NCBI GenBank assembly: GCA_944372195.1
Contig: CALVYK010000004.1
Span: forward strand, 19,628-83,627
Origin: an uncultured Bacilli bacterium
Lineage (GTDB): Bacteria; Bacillota_I; Bacilli_A; RF39; UBA660
Reading direction: 5' to 3'
Length of the DNA: 64,000 nucleotides
Position 1 is the stretch's first letter. Every line of letters begins with the position of its first letter. A model generated the notes under the pieces. That model had not been told where the DNA came from. It worked only from the letters and a program-made list of their open reading frames with translations, and searched no databases. A program made the translations under genes and the position numbers. Shown here piece by piece: positions 43,586 to 52,862 of the stretch.

Positions 43586-43684
43586 ATATACATTATATAA
43601 CATATAATTAATTTTGTCAAATAATTACAAAAATGTTAATTACAAAAATGTTAATTACAAAAATTTATTTACATAAACATATTA

Positions 43685-43718
43685 AAAAACACCAATTGTT
43701 ATTAATTGATGTTTTTTT
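43685..43718 (-). terminator. Terminator of the BI-1 gene
   Basis: AAAACATCAATT and AATTGGTGTTTTTT pair around AATAAC (one G-T pair) on the - strand. Confidence 0.75.
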
Positions 43719-43721
43719 TAA

Positions 43722-44363
43722 TTAATTTTTTCTTTTTCCAAATAAACTTAATAATTTTAAGAATAAGTTAATAAAATCTAAATATAATTCTAATGCTCCA
43801 TAAATGGCCAAATTATCTTGCGGGAATGTATCTAAATTATATTTTACTTTTTGAATATCGTAAGCTGTATAACCTAAAAATATAACAATTCCTACTATAG
43901 TAAGTATTAAATCAAAAGTTTCATTACCAATAAACATATTGATTAAGCTGCAAATTACAATTGCCAATAAGCCCATAAATAAAAATGTACTAAATTTGCT
44001 TAAATCAATTTTAGTAAAATGTCCTATTAGTGCAAAAATCCCAAACAATAATGCAGTAATTCCAAAAATATAAATCATTGAATATAATTCATAAGCTAAA
44101 AATAAATAAGAAAATGTAAGCCCTGTTACGAATGAATAAAGTAAAAAACACATTTTAGCAGCAGTACTGCTCATAGTACGTATTTTAAGCGAAAAAAATA
44201 TAACTAATCCTATTTCAATTATTGCATAGATAATAAATGGTACTTGAGCCACTAACAATAAAACATCATAACTATTAGATACCACATATCCTGTTAAAAA
44301 TGTTACTAATAATCCCATGAACATCCAGCCAAACATTTTAGAATAAACTTCTCTTAATTCCAT
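43722..44363 (-). CDS. Bax inhibitor-1/YccA family membrane protein
   Basis: 213 residues, seven membrane helices. Family marks: EVYSKMFGWMFMGLLVTFLTGY, LLYSFVTGLTFSYLFLAY, and the Asp-rich last helices with TAYDIQKVKYNL and ALELYLDFINLFLKLLSLFG. Bacterial members (BsYetJ) form pH-sensitive Ca leak channels. SD GGAGGAA upstream; single-gene unit. Confidence 0.92.
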   Translation of the reverse strand: MELREVYSKMFGWMFMGLLVTFLTGYVVSNSYDVLLLVAQVPFIIYAIIEIGLVIFFSLKIRTMSSTAAKMCFLLYSFVTGLTFSYLFLAYELYSMIYIFGITALLFGIFALIGHFTKIDLSKFSTFLFMGLLAIVICSLINMFIGNETFDLILTIVGIVIFLGYTAYDIQKVKYNLDTFPQDNLAIYGALELYLDFINLFLKLLSLFGKRKN

Positions 44364-44423
44364 ATAAATTCCTCCTACTATTAATTATATCATAATATAA
44401 ATAAAAAAGCATCCAAAATTCTT

Positions 44424-45785
44424 TTATATTTCAAAATAGAAAGTTGTACCTTTATCTAGTTTACTTTCTACACCATATTTAAATTTATGGCTTTCTAATA
44501 TCGTTTTAACAATCGATAAACCAATACCAGTACCAATAACATTTCTTTTATGTTTCTTCTTAGAATGATAGTATTTTTCCCAAATATGAGGTAAATCTTC
44601 TTTCTTAATTCCTTTACCAGTATCTTTAATTTCAACTCTTATTTTTTCACCTTTAATTACATTAATAATTACCTTATTATCTTCGCCGGTATAATTGATT
44701 GCATTATTAATTAAATTATAAATAACCTGCTCTATTTTCTTTTTATCGGCATTAATAATTACTTCTTTAGGAGTATTTACTTCAAATATATATCCTTCAG
44801 TTTCTTTATAAATACTATATCTTTTAATAATATTATTAATTAACGTAACTAAATCAAATTCTTCTTTATTAATAGTGTCTTTATTAGCTTGAATTTTAGA
44901 TAAAGTTAAAAGATCTTCAACTAGTATATTTAAACGTTCTGATTCTTCTATTATAACATTTAAATTAGCATTTCTTTTTTCCTCATTATTATAATTTAAA
45001 TCTCTAATCATTTCAGCATAACCTTTAATCATAGTAAGCGGTGTTTTAAGATCATGTGATACATTAGCTAATAAATCTCTTCGTAGTTCATCAGTATGTT
45101 CTAGTTCATTTTTAGCATAATTTAAAGTATCAGCAAGTTCATCAATTTCAGATATTTTAGAATTATTATCAAATTTAAAATTATAATTACCATTAGCTAA
45201 TTTTAAAGCATTTTCATTCATTTTTTCAATCGGTTTACTAATTCTTTTAGATATAAAATAACCAATAATAAGAGCAAGAATTGAAACTATAATTGTAACA
45301 ATTATTAACTGATTAGATAATATAGAAATAGTATTATCTAATGGTTCTAACGAAGCATTGACAAATATAGTAATATCATCATTATATTTTTGGGCATATA
45401 TCAGTGTTTTTGTATCAAATAATGGATTAATTAATTTATATGTTTTTTCGTTTACATCACTATTATAAAAATCATTTTTATATTGATAATTACTAATTAA
45501 GCATCCCCTATTTGATTCATTAGAACTATAGATAGTCATCCTCTTTTTAACTATTTCAATACATACATTATCTTCATAAGATATTTTATCTAAATATGTG
45601 ACATCTTCATCATAATTTCTAATAATTTCCAAAGTTGTTTTTTTTATTTGATCTGCTTTACTAAGTTCATAATATTTATTTATAAGAATTACTTGAAATA
45701 ACCATAAAAATAAAACTATTATAAACGTAAAAATAATCAAATAAAACCAAATATGTTTTTTTAAAGAATTTTTATTTAATTTCAA
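44424..45785 (-). CDS. Two-component sensor histidine kinase
   Basis: 453 residues. TM1 ~12-34, extracytoplasmic sensor ~35-150, TM2 ~155-175, HAMP to ~230, HisKA with phospho-His in NVSHDLKTPLTM, HATPase with N box YNLINNAINYT, G1 DTGKGIKKEDL and G2 GTGIGLSIV. It overlaps the response regulator gene by 14 nt. The signal is unknown; the neighbouring PplA-like lipoprotein gene is a possible target. Confidence 0.95.
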   Translation of the reverse strand: MKLNKNSLKKHIWFYLIIFTFIIVLFLWLFQVILINKYYELSKADQIKKTTLEIIRNYDEDVTYLDKISYEDNVCIEIVKKRMTIYSSNESNRGCLISNYQYKNDFYNSDVNEKTYKLINPLFDTKTLIYAQKYNDDITIFVNASLEPLDNTISILSNQLIIVTIIVSILALIIGYFISKRISKPIEKMNENALKLANGNYNFKFDNNSKISEIDELADTLNYAKNELEHTDELRRDLLANVSHDLKTPLTMIKGYAEMIRDLNYNNEEKRNANLNVIIEESERLNILVEDLLTLSKIQANKDTINKEEFDLVTLINNIIKRYSIYKETEGYIFEVNTPKEVIINADKKKIEQVIYNLINNAINYTGEDNKVIINVIKGEKIRVEIKDTGKGIKKEDLPHIWEKYYHSKKKHKRNVIGTGIGLSIVKTILESHKFKYGVESKLDKGTTFYFEI

Positions 45786-46428
45786 ATTTATAACCCATTC
45801 CTCTTACAGTTTGAATTAAATCACGATAATCGCCCAAATTATTTCTTAACATTTTAATATGCGTATCGATAGTACGATCGTCGCCATAAAAATCATAACC
45901 CCATATTTTAGATAACAACTCTTCTCTAGATAATGCAATGTTTTTATTATTTATAAAATAAACTAATAAATCATATTCTTTAGGAGTTAATTTTACTTCT
46001 TCATCTTTTATATAAACAACATGTCCTTTAAAATCAACTTTTAAATCTTGATATATATAAATATCGGTTAAATTATTAAATCTTTTCGTAACAGCTTTTA
46101 TTCTAGCCATTAGTTCTTTAGGGCTAAATGGTTTAGTGACATAATCATCAACCCCCATATCGAACCCAATTAATTTATCATATTCTTCATTTCGAGCAGA
46201 TAAAATTATAGTTGGAATATTATATTTTTTAAATTCATTATAAGCTGTTAGACCGTCCATATTAGGCATCATTATATCTAATACTAAAATATCAACTTTA
46301 TTATCTTTTATTATATCTAAAGCTTCTTTACCATCTGAAGCTTCTAAAACATTATAGCCTTCATTTAAACAATATTCTTTTATTAAAATTCTAATTCTTT
46401 CCTCATCATCTACTATTAATACGGTCAT
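45772..46428 (-). CDS. OmpR/PhoB-type response regulator
   Basis: 218 residues. The receiver domain has acidic DD at 7-8, phospho-Asp in LVLDIMMPNMDG and Lys in VTKPFSPKELMAR. The winged-helix domain (~130-215) has ELLSKIWGYDFYGDDRTIDTHI and TVRGMGYKFE. Translated ahead of the kinase gene. SD AGGTGAT. Confidence 0.95.
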   Translation of the reverse strand: MTVLIVDDEERIRILIKEYCLNEGYNVLEASDGKEALDIIKDNKVDILVLDIMMPNMDGLTAYNEFKKYNIPTIILSARNEEYDKLIGFDMGVDDYVTKPFSPKELMARIKAVTKRFNNLTDIYIYQDLKVDFKGHVVYIKDEEVKLTPKEYDLLVYFINNKNIALSREELLSKIWGYDFYGDDRTIDTHIKMLRNNLGDYRDLIQTVRGMGYKFEIK

Positions 46429-46477
46429 AAAATCACCTCTATTTAATTATACACTAAAAATGTGAAATATAAATGAA

Positions 46478-46506
46478 AAAATAGATTTGAAAAATCAAAT
46501 CTATTT
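46478..46506 (-). terminator. Terminator of the PplA-like gene
   Basis: AAATAGATTTGA and CAAATCTATTT pair over TTTTT; a T tract follows on the - strand. Confidence 0.8.
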
Positions 46507-46947
46507 AGCTTTATTTAATGCATCTTCTAATGCTGCATATAATGCATCTACTCTAATTGTACAAGTACTTACTGCATCTGTATAACCATCTTCATCAACG
46601 TTTAAGAAATCAATTCCTTGATTATCAATTACAGCTTGTTCTAATGCTTCAACTTGTTCATACCATTCGTATTCAGCCTCACCATAACTACTATTACCTT
46701 TTTTCATTCCATATTCATTTCCTAATGTTTTTTTAGTAGTTTCTACTCCATCTTTTGTATATGTAGTATCTAAATATACATCAGTAATTTTACCTTCAGC
46801 ATCAATAGTAACTTTAGCAGTTGCGGTATTTTCTTCACCACCATAATTATCTACCGCGCTACCTTCATATGTTCCTTCTTTTAACGATTTAGATCCACAT
46901 CCGGTAAGTAAAACTGTAACCAATAATAAACTTAAAAACTTTTTCAT
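46501..46947 (-). CDS. PplA-like FMN-binding lipoprotein
   Basis: 148 residues. Lipoprotein signal with lipobox LLTGC. The domain KEGTYEGSAVDNYGGEENTA, then KITDVYLDTTYTKDG, and near the end DAVSTCTIRVDALYAAL resembles FMN-binding domains, in which FMN is attached to Thr/Ser of a D-x-x-S-G/T-A/C-T motif. Such lipoproteins (PplA of Listeria) carry electrons in flavin-based extracellular electron transfer. The attachment enzyme ApbE/FmnB is encoded at 47831. Confidence 0.75.
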   Translation of the reverse strand: MKKFLSLLLVTVLLTGCGSKSLKEGTYEGSAVDNYGGEENTATAKVTIDAEGKITDVYLDTTYTKDGVETTKKTLGNEYGMKKGNSSYGEAEYEWYEQVEALEQAVIDNQGIDFLNVDEDGYTDAVSTCTIRVDALYAALEDALNKAK

Positions 46948-46982
46948 ATATAATCCTCCTATAATTAAATTATATATTAAAA

Positions 46983-47486
46983 CTATTCAAAAGACAACAC
47001 TTCATCATAAAATTTTATCAATTGTTTACAAATCAAACCTACTAATATACCTGTTGGAATTGAAAATAATAGTAACCAAGGTAAATAATATATCATCGAA
47101 CTCATTTGTAATAATAAAATAGATGTTAAGACTTGACCTGTACTATGAGCAATAGATCCCATAATACTAACACCAACAATAGATAATTTTAAAAATTTTT
47201 TAGTTAAATACATACAAATTATGCTTAATAATACTCCACCTAAACTAAAGAAAAAAGTTGTACTAAATAAACCAGTTCTTAAAATACCAACTAAAAATAC
47301 TCTTAAAATACCAATATAAAAAGCATCTTTTAAGCTAAATTGATAAATTATAAACAATGTCACAATATTAGCTAGTCCTAGTTTCAATCCTGGTATATAA
47401 CCATTAAACAAAGGTAAGCTAGCTTCTATTACATTTAAAGCAACAGATAATGCTAATAACATTGATAGTCTTGTAAATTTTTTCAA
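46983..47486 (-). CDS. EetB-like membrane protein (Gx transporter / HepT-like)
   Basis: 167 residues, five to six helices. LALSVALNVIEASLPLF, YIPGLKLGLANIVTLFIIYQF and ILRVFLVGILRTGLFSTTFFFSLGG are typical of the family annotated as Gx transporter or heptaprenyl diphosphate synthase component I, seen as EetB beside fmnB and pplA. Start is TTG 47486 behind SD GAGGTGAG. Confidence 0.78.
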   Translation of the reverse strand: MKKFTRLSMLLALSVALNVIEASLPLFNGYIPGLKLGLANIVTLFIIYQFSLKDAFYIGILRVFLVGILRTGLFSTTFFFSLGGVLLSIICMYLTKKFLKLSIVGVSIMGSIAHSTGQVLTSILLLQMSSMIYYLPWLLLFSIPTGILVGLICKQLIKFYDEVLSFE

Positions 47487-47487
47487 G

Positions 47488-47838
47488 TTAACTCACCTCA
47501 GTATCTAATTCATTATTTGGTAATTCAATTATTATTTTATTTGGTAGGCAAACAATCGATTCACCACTTTTAGAGATAAACCCTTGTTTAGAACATAAAT
47601 GATATGGACTATTTTCTTCTACTACTCTTATTTGATTATTCAAAACTTCGATTACTACTTTACCATTTTCACCATCTACTTCATATGTTTTATCAACACT
47701 TAAATCGATTTCTAATAGTAGTTCATTTTCAAAATACACATTAGCTATATTAGCTTTTTTTCTAAACAAAGAAAAAGAAAATAATATAATAATTACCATT
47801 AAAACAATAACTATTAATTTTATATCATTTTTATTCAT
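47488..47838 (-). CDS. NusG domain II-containing protein (EetA-like)
   Basis: 116 residues from ATG 47838. One membrane anchor (~7-24), then a small beta-domain with VYFENELLLEIDLSVDKTYEV and the family hallmark HLCSKQGFISKSGESIVCLPNKIIIEL with two Cys (within ~75-105). These NusG-domain-II proteins accompany EetB and ApbE in electron-transfer gene clusters. Overlaps apbE by 8 nt. Confidence 0.75.
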   Translation of the reverse strand: MNKNDIKLIVIVLMVIIILFSFSLFRKKANIANVYFENELLLEIDLSVDKTYEVDGENGKVVIEVLNNQIRVVEENSPYHLCSKQGFISKSGESIVCLPNKIIIELPNNELDTEVS

Positions 47839-48742
47839 AATTATCACTTTTTATAATTTGATCATCATTAGTAAACCAAATAGCTTTAACATCATAGTCT
47901 TTTATAAATTCTTTTCCTTTATCGATATCCATTAAAAATAAAGTAGTTGATAAAATATCACATAGTCCACTATCTTTACCTATAACAGTTACACTTTTCA
48001 TATTGTTAGCAGGATATAAAGTGTTAGGATCAATAATATGGTGATACATTACACCATTATACTCATAAAATCTTTCATAGCCGCCAGAAGTTACAACACT
48101 AATATTTTCACCTTTAACAATTTCAAATGTTTCATTACTTATTGGACTAGCAATACCAATATTATAATATCCTTTATTACTTTTTCCTGCTTTTACATTA
48201 CCTCCAGCATTAATTAAATAATAATCAATACCAACGCTTTCTAAATAATTACCGGCTTTTTCCGTAACGTAACCTTTAACAATAGAACCTAAATCAATAT
48301 TAACTTTATCATTTAATATTTTATCATCTTCCATTTTTAAATGTTCTATTTTTACATCATCTAAATTAGGTAAACTAACTGGATTTTCTCTAAAATCGTG
48401 CCATATTTTAGTTAAATTACCAATATTAATATTTAATAATCCATCGGTTTTAATATCCCATTCATAACCAATTTTAATTAATTCTAATAATTCATTCGAT
48501 ATTTCATAATTAACATCATCATTTAATTTAGATAACTCACTATTAGGATCATAAAAATCAGTTAATTCTTCATATTTTTGATATAATTTATCTAAATAAT
48601 CAAATACTTCATTAGCTTTTGTTTCACTTACATTATATAATTTAATATTTATAATAGTGTCCATATAAAATAAATTTTTACTATATTCTTGTTTGCTACA
48701 ACCAGTTAATAATAGCAAAAAAATTAATAATACTTTCTTCAT
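47831..48742 (-). CDS. apbE: FAD:protein FMN transferase (ApbE / FmnB-like)
   Basis: 303 residues from ATG 48742. Lipoprotein signal with LLLTGCS. ApbE features: YMDTIINIKLYN, VNIDLGSIVKGYVTEKAGNYL (Mg/FAD site), YLINAGGNVKAGK, YNIGIASP, ISVVTSGGYERFYEYNGVMYHHIIDPNTLYPA and the Asp/Thr of DILSTTLFLM. It attaches FMN covalently to extracytoplasmic proteins, here most likely the PplA-like lipoprotein. A TATAAT box at ~48763 gives it a promoter. Confidence 0.93.
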   Translation of the reverse strand: MKKVLLIFLLLLTGCSKQEYSKNLFYMDTIINIKLYNVSETKANEVFDYLDKLYQKYEELTDFYDPNSELSKLNDDVNYEISNELLELIKIGYEWDIKTDGLLNINIGNLTKIWHDFRENPVSLPNLDDVKIEHLKMEDDKILNDKVNIDLGSIVKGYVTEKAGNYLESVGIDYYLINAGGNVKAGKSNKGYYNIGIASPISNETFEIVKGENISVVTSGGYERFYEYNGVMYHHIIDPNTLYPANNMKSVTVIGKDSGLCDILSTTLFLMDIDKGKEFIKDYDVKAIWFTNDDQIIKSDNYE

Positions 48743-48783
48743 ATTCATCACTATCTAATTATAACAAAAAAAGACAAAATTTT

Positions 48784-49974
48784 CTAGATAATTTCATCTT
48801 TAATATTTTTATTATTTAAAACATTTACTAAATAATCTATTTCTTCTTTAGTATTATAAAAATATAAACTTATTCTGCATGTATTTTTTATACCTAATTC
48901 GTCTTTTAATATTTTAGCGCAGTGATTACCAGCTCTTACACAAATATTATATTTATTTAAATAAATGGCTAAATCTTGAGCAAATATATCTTTAATATTA
49001 AAAGCTATGATCCCACTTTCACTATTTTCATTATAAATAATAATATCTTTTACGTTTTTTAATTTATTGACAGCATATTTTTTTAAATCTTTTTCATAAT
49101 TTGATATATTATCCATTCCAATATTATTTAAATATTTAATAGCTTCACCTAATCCTATTACACCAGCAATATTAGGAGTACCTGCTTCTAATAAAGAAGG
49201 AATTTCATTATATACTCTAGTTCCATCAAATTGAAAACTAGCATTCATCCCACCGCCAAATATAATTGGTTTAATATTATTTAATAATTCTTCTTTACCA
49301 TATAAAACACCAACACCTGTTGGACCTAACATTTTATGAGCCGAAAAAGCTAAAAAGTCGATATCTAAATCTTGGACATCTATCTTAGTATGCGCTACAC
49401 TTTGAGCTCCGTCAATAATAACTAATATGTTTTTACTATGGGCATATTTTATTATCTCTTTAATAGGTCGAATATCCCCTACTACATTAGTAATATGCGC
49501 TATGCTAATTACTTTAGTTTTATCAGTAATACTATTTTTAACATTATCTAAAGTAACTTCTAAATTAGTTAAAGGAATATAATTTACTTTAATATTTTTT
49601 TCATCTTTTAATTCAAACCAAGGTAGTACATTAGAAGCATGTTCACTTTTAGTAATTAAAACTTCATCATTTTCTTTTAAATAATTTCTAAAAAATCCAA
49701 ATATTATTTTATTTAACGAATCAGTAGCTCCACTAGTAAATATAATTTCTTTATTTTTTTTAGCATTTATAAACTCTTTTACTAATGTTCTAGTACCTTC
49801 ATATTTATTATCAACTTCAAGTGATAAATCATAGTCACCACGATGAGCATTAGCACTATAATTATTATAATAATCTGATATACTATTAGCTATACATCTT
49901 GGCTTTAATGAAGTAGCTCCATTATCGAAATATATTATATTTTTAGTTAAAATATTGAAATCATCACGATTCAT
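48784..49974 (-). CDS. sufS: Cysteine desulfurase SufS
   Basis: 396 residues, PLP fold type I. IYFDNGATSLKPRCI, SANAHRGDYDLS, the PLP lysine in DFLAFSAHKMLGPTGVGVLYG, GGGMN, EAGTPNIAGVIG and the persulfide Cys in RAGNHCAK. It supplies sulfur for Fe-S cluster assembly with SufC and SufD. Follows sufD by 4 bases. Confidence 0.94.
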   Translation of the reverse strand: MNRDDFNILTKNIIYFDNGATSLKPRCIANSISDYYNNYSANAHRGDYDLSLEVDNKYEGTRTLVKEFINAKKNKEIIFTSGATDSLNKIIFGFFRNYLKENDEVLITKSEHASNVLPWFELKDEKNIKVNYIPLTNLEVTLDNVKNSITDKTKVISIAHITNVVGDIRPIKEIIKYAHSKNILVIIDGAQSVAHTKIDVQDLDIDFLAFSAHKMLGPTGVGVLYGKEELLNNIKPIIFGGGMNASFQFDGTRVYNEIPSLLEAGTPNIAGVIGLGEAIKYLNNIGMDNISNYEKDLKKYAVNKLKNVKDIIIYNENSESGIIAFNIKDIFAQDLAIYLNKYNICVRAGNHCAKILKDELGIKNTCRISLYFYNTKEEIDYLVNVLNNKNIKDEII

Positions 49975-49978
49975 TTTT

Positions 49979-50728
49979 TCACCTCCAATACTTTTTAAAA
50001 TAATTAGCTAAAGTTTTATTTAATTTATTTTTAATAAAACCTTCTATTAATAATTTATTTGCACTTTCTTTATCAATACCTAATCTTTGCATATAAAATA
50101 ATTCTTCATCTTTAAACGAACCAATTAAAGCACTATGATTAGCAATTGTATCTACTTCATCAATTAATAAATTAGGTCTTATTAAACATTCTTTATCTGT
50201 TAAATTGATTATTCTGTTTTGTTGGTTAACTACACAATTTTTATTGCCATTTAAAACATAAGAAGTAACTGTAAAATATAAATTACCACTTATATTAACA
50301 CCATTAGTTATAATGTCACTTGTAGTGTTTTTATTATTATGGTTAACGACAACATCATATTTTTCATTATTTTTACAAACAGTTTTTAAAATAAAATTAA
50401 CTTTAGAATTTATACCATTTAAATCAATTATATTTCGTTCGTTTATAATATCACTATCACTTATTTCCGTAATATTTAATATACTATTTTCATTTAATTT
50501 ATATTTAGTTAATATTTTAGTTTTGTTTTTTTTAATTACAACCAAATCCAATTTAACATTATCTAATAATTCAACATTTACATCTAATTTAATTTCTTTA
50601 TCAATTATTAATTCTAGTTTAGTGTTTTTGATTACTATTAATTTTAATTTGTTTATTATATCTTCTTTATATTTGTATTCGATATTTTTTAAATCAAATT
50701 GATTATTAGATATTATTATTCTATTCAT
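49979..50728 (-). CDS. sufD: Fe-S assembly scaffold protein SufD-like
   Basis: 249 residues, shorter than E. coli SufD (~420) because the N-terminal helical part is reduced. It has the beta-helix core and the C-terminal family signature: IDEVDTIANHSALIGSF, YMQRLGIDKESANKLLIEGFI. It forms the SufB-SufC-SufD scaffold. Overlaps sufC by 8 nt. With only one SufB/D paralog here, it might serve as the sole scaffold chain. Confidence 0.85.
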   Translation of the reverse strand: MNRIIISNNQFDLKNIEYKYKEDIINKLKLIVIKNTKLELIIDKEIKLDVNVELLDNVKLDLVVIKKNKTKILTKYKLNENSILNITEISDSDIINERNIIDLNGINSKVNFILKTVCKNNEKYDVVVNHNNKNTTSDIITNGVNISGNLYFTVTSYVLNGNKNCVVNQQNRIINLTDKECLIRPNLLIDEVDTIANHSALIGSFKDEELFYMQRLGIDKESANKLLIEGFIKNKLNKTLANYFKKYWR

Positions 50729-51485
50729 TTTTAGTATTTTCCTTTATAGCAAATTCACTAGAATTATAACCATTTGTTTCAATTTCTTTAACTAAACTAC
50801 TATCACCACTTTTAACAACATTACCATTTTTTAATATATGAACATAATCAGGTTTTATATAATCTAATAACCTTTGATAATGAGTAATAACAATTAAAAT
50901 AGGTTTATATTCTTTAAAATAATCCATAACATTATTTCCAACTATTCTTAAACTATCAACATCAAGTCCAGAATCTATTTCATCTAAAATAACTAAAGAA
51001 GGTTCTAACATATACATTTGTAATATTTCATTTTTCTTTCTTTCCCCACCAGAAAATCCAACATTAACACTTCGATGAATCATTTCTTTATCCATCTTTA
51101 ATTTTGAGACAGTGTTTTCTAATTTTTTAATAAAATCAAATAATTTAAAATTAGTTCCTTCTTTTATATGACAAGCTGTTCTAAGTAAATCTGCATTTGT
51201 AACACCTTCAATTTCTAAAGGCATCTGCATACTTAAAAATAGACCTAATCGAGCTCTTTCATCAGTCGTATATTCATTTATTATAGTATCGTCATATTTA
51301 ATAGTTCCTTCGACTATTTTATAATTTGGATCACCCATTATAACTTTTGATAGAGTTGATTTACCAGTTCCATTAGGTCCCATGATAGCGTGAATTTCTC
51401 CAGATTTAACTTCTAAATTAAAGTTTTTTAAAATTATTTTATTTTCTATTTCAACAGTTAAATTTTCGATTTTTAATATATGCAT
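50721..51485 (-). CDS. sufC: Fe-S assembly ATPase SufC
   Basis: 254 residues from ATG 51485 (SD GGTGAT; upstream ATG 51509 lacks one). ABC ATPase: Walker A AIMGPNGTGKSTL, Q-loop FLSMQMPLEIEGV, signature VGFSGGERKKNEILQ, Walker B LVILDEIDSGLDVD and the switch His in VITHYQRLL, all SufC-like. First gene of sufC-sufD-sufS. No sufB or sufU is found beside it. Confidence 0.95.
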   Translation of the reverse strand: MHILKIENLTVEIENKIILKNFNLEVKSGEIHAIMGPNGTGKSTLSKVIMGDPNYKIVEGTIKYDDTIINEYTTDERARLGLFLSMQMPLEIEGVTNADLLRTACHIKEGTNFKLFDFIKKLENTVSKLKMDKEMIHRSVNVGFSGGERKKNEILQMYMLEPSLVILDEIDSGLDVDSLRIVGNNVMDYFKEYKPILIVITHYQRLLDYIKPDYVHILKNGNVVKSGDSSLVKEIETNGYNSSEFAIKENTKNE

Positions 51486-51646
51486 AATATCACCAATACA
51501 ATTATACACTAAAAAAAATTATTTTTTAAGTAAAACTGCATAATTTTATCAATATTTAATCAATATTAATATAGAATATTCGCAGATATTCACAAAATCT
51601 AGATAAACTAGATTTTTTTTGCTATAATTATAATGGAGGTAATAAT

Positions 51647-52006
51647 ATGGAGTGTTTATTTTGTAAAATTATTAATAAGGAAGTTCCATCATATAAAATA
51701 TATGAAGATGAAGTAGTATATGCATTTTTAGACATTAATCCCGATAGTGTTGGTCATACTTTAATCATACCTAAAAAACATTATTTAGATTTAGATGATA
51801 TCGACATTGATACTTTAAAACATATAATGGAGATAGCTAAAATGCTTAAAAAAAGAACCGAAGAAAGATTAAATTGTGATGGAATGACTTTGATTCAAAA
51901 TAGTGGTGATATTCAAATTGTTAAACATTTTCACCTTCATTTAAAACCTTTTTACAAAAATAAAAAAGATAAAACTTTAGAAGAAGTATATAATTTATTA
52001 AAATAA
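51647..52006 (+). CDS. HIT family hydrolase (HinT-like)
   Basis: 119 residues. Zinc pair CLFCKI at 4-7, FLDINPDSVGHTLIIPKKH, and the catalytic HFHLHLKP at ~95. It hydrolyses nucleoside phosphoramidates or adenylates. Divergent from the suf operon; strong SD GGAGG. Confidence 0.93.
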   Translation: MECLFCKIINKEVPSYKIYEDEVVYAFLDINPDSVGHTLIIPKKHYLDLDDIDIDTLKHIMEIAKMLKKRTEERLNCDGMTLIQNSGDIQIVKHFHLHLKPFYKNKKDKTLEEVYNLLK

Positions 52007-52020
52007 TTATACTTCTTTTA
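51983..52020. terminator. Bidirectional terminator
   Basis: AGAAGTATATAATT pairs with AATTATACTTCTTTT at the convergent gene ends. Confidence 0.75.
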
Positions 52021-52852
52021 ATTTTATCTTAATTTCTTTAGAAACAAGTTTATTATACAATTCCTCAATTTCTTCTTTAAAAAGCATATCGTTTGTTTCG
52101 TAAAATATAAAACTCTTAACAATATTTTCAATCAAATCAAAATTATAAGATATTTTATAAATAACATCATCAATGTCATTATTTTCAATAAGATTCATCA
52201 ATTCAATTTCGTCAGGAAATATTAGTTCTGGATATTTTAATAAAATAACTTTTTTCCATTTATAAAAGGTCCTAATCATAAATAATAATACTTTTGAAAA
52301 ACCTTTTATGTTTCCTAAATATAAAGCATCAACTACATTTAAAATATCTTGATAATCTTTAGTTTCCATATATAGATTAATAATTTCTTCTTTTGTTCTT
52401 TCTTTAAAAGTACTCATCATCTCTAAATAATAAAATTTGTTAAACTCATAAGCATATTCTTTAGATGTTGTAAGTAATATTGTTGCTTTTCCTTTAATAT
52501 TTAAACGATTAAATTTAAATGGTCCATTTATTATTATACCTAATAAATTAGGATTTTCTTCTATAGCAAAAAGTAAATCATCAATAGTTTTAAATTCACT
52601 TAAATATTGTAAAATTGTTTTTTCTTCGTTTGTTATAAATTTTTTATTATCTTTATCAATTAATAATCTTATAGTATCTAAAAACATTAGACTTATTATT
52701 GTTTCATATACATTTGGCTTATTTTCTTTTAATTCATCCATTAATTCATAATATTTAAGCCCAGCACTATCACCATATTTATCTTGTAAAATAATATAAA
52801 TATCTTCTAAATCATTTCTAATATTTTCGTTTACATTTTCTATATTCAACAT
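52007..52852 (-). CDS. Hypothetical helical protein downstream of pnp
   Basis: 281 residues, all-helical, no membrane helix or known motif. Segments such as YGDSAGLKYYELMDELKENKP and DYQDILNVVDALYLGNIKGFSKVLLFMIR can be seen around ~25-45 and ~165-195. It follows pnp by 10 bases and is probably co-transcribed. Not recognised. Confidence 0.65.
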   Translation of the reverse strand: MLNIENVNENIRNDLEDIYIILQDKYGDSAGLKYYELMDELKENKPNVYETIISLMFLDTIRLLIDKDNKKFITNEEKTILQYLSEFKTIDDLLFAIEENPNLLGIIINGPFKFNRLNIKGKATILLTTSKEYAYEFNKFYYLEMMSTFKERTKEEIINLYMETKDYQDILNVVDALYLGNIKGFSKVLLFMIRTFYKWKKVILLKYPELIFPDEIELMNLIENNDIDDVIYKISYNFDLIENIVKSFIFYETNDMLFKEEIEELYNKLVSKEIKIKLKEV

Positions 52853-52862
52853 TTTCTTTATC

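Noticed and set aside
43520..43680. Repeated TTAATTACAAAAATG units as a repeat element
   Set aside because: Three short AT-rich tandem units at 43622-43670 are simple-sequence variation without further structure.
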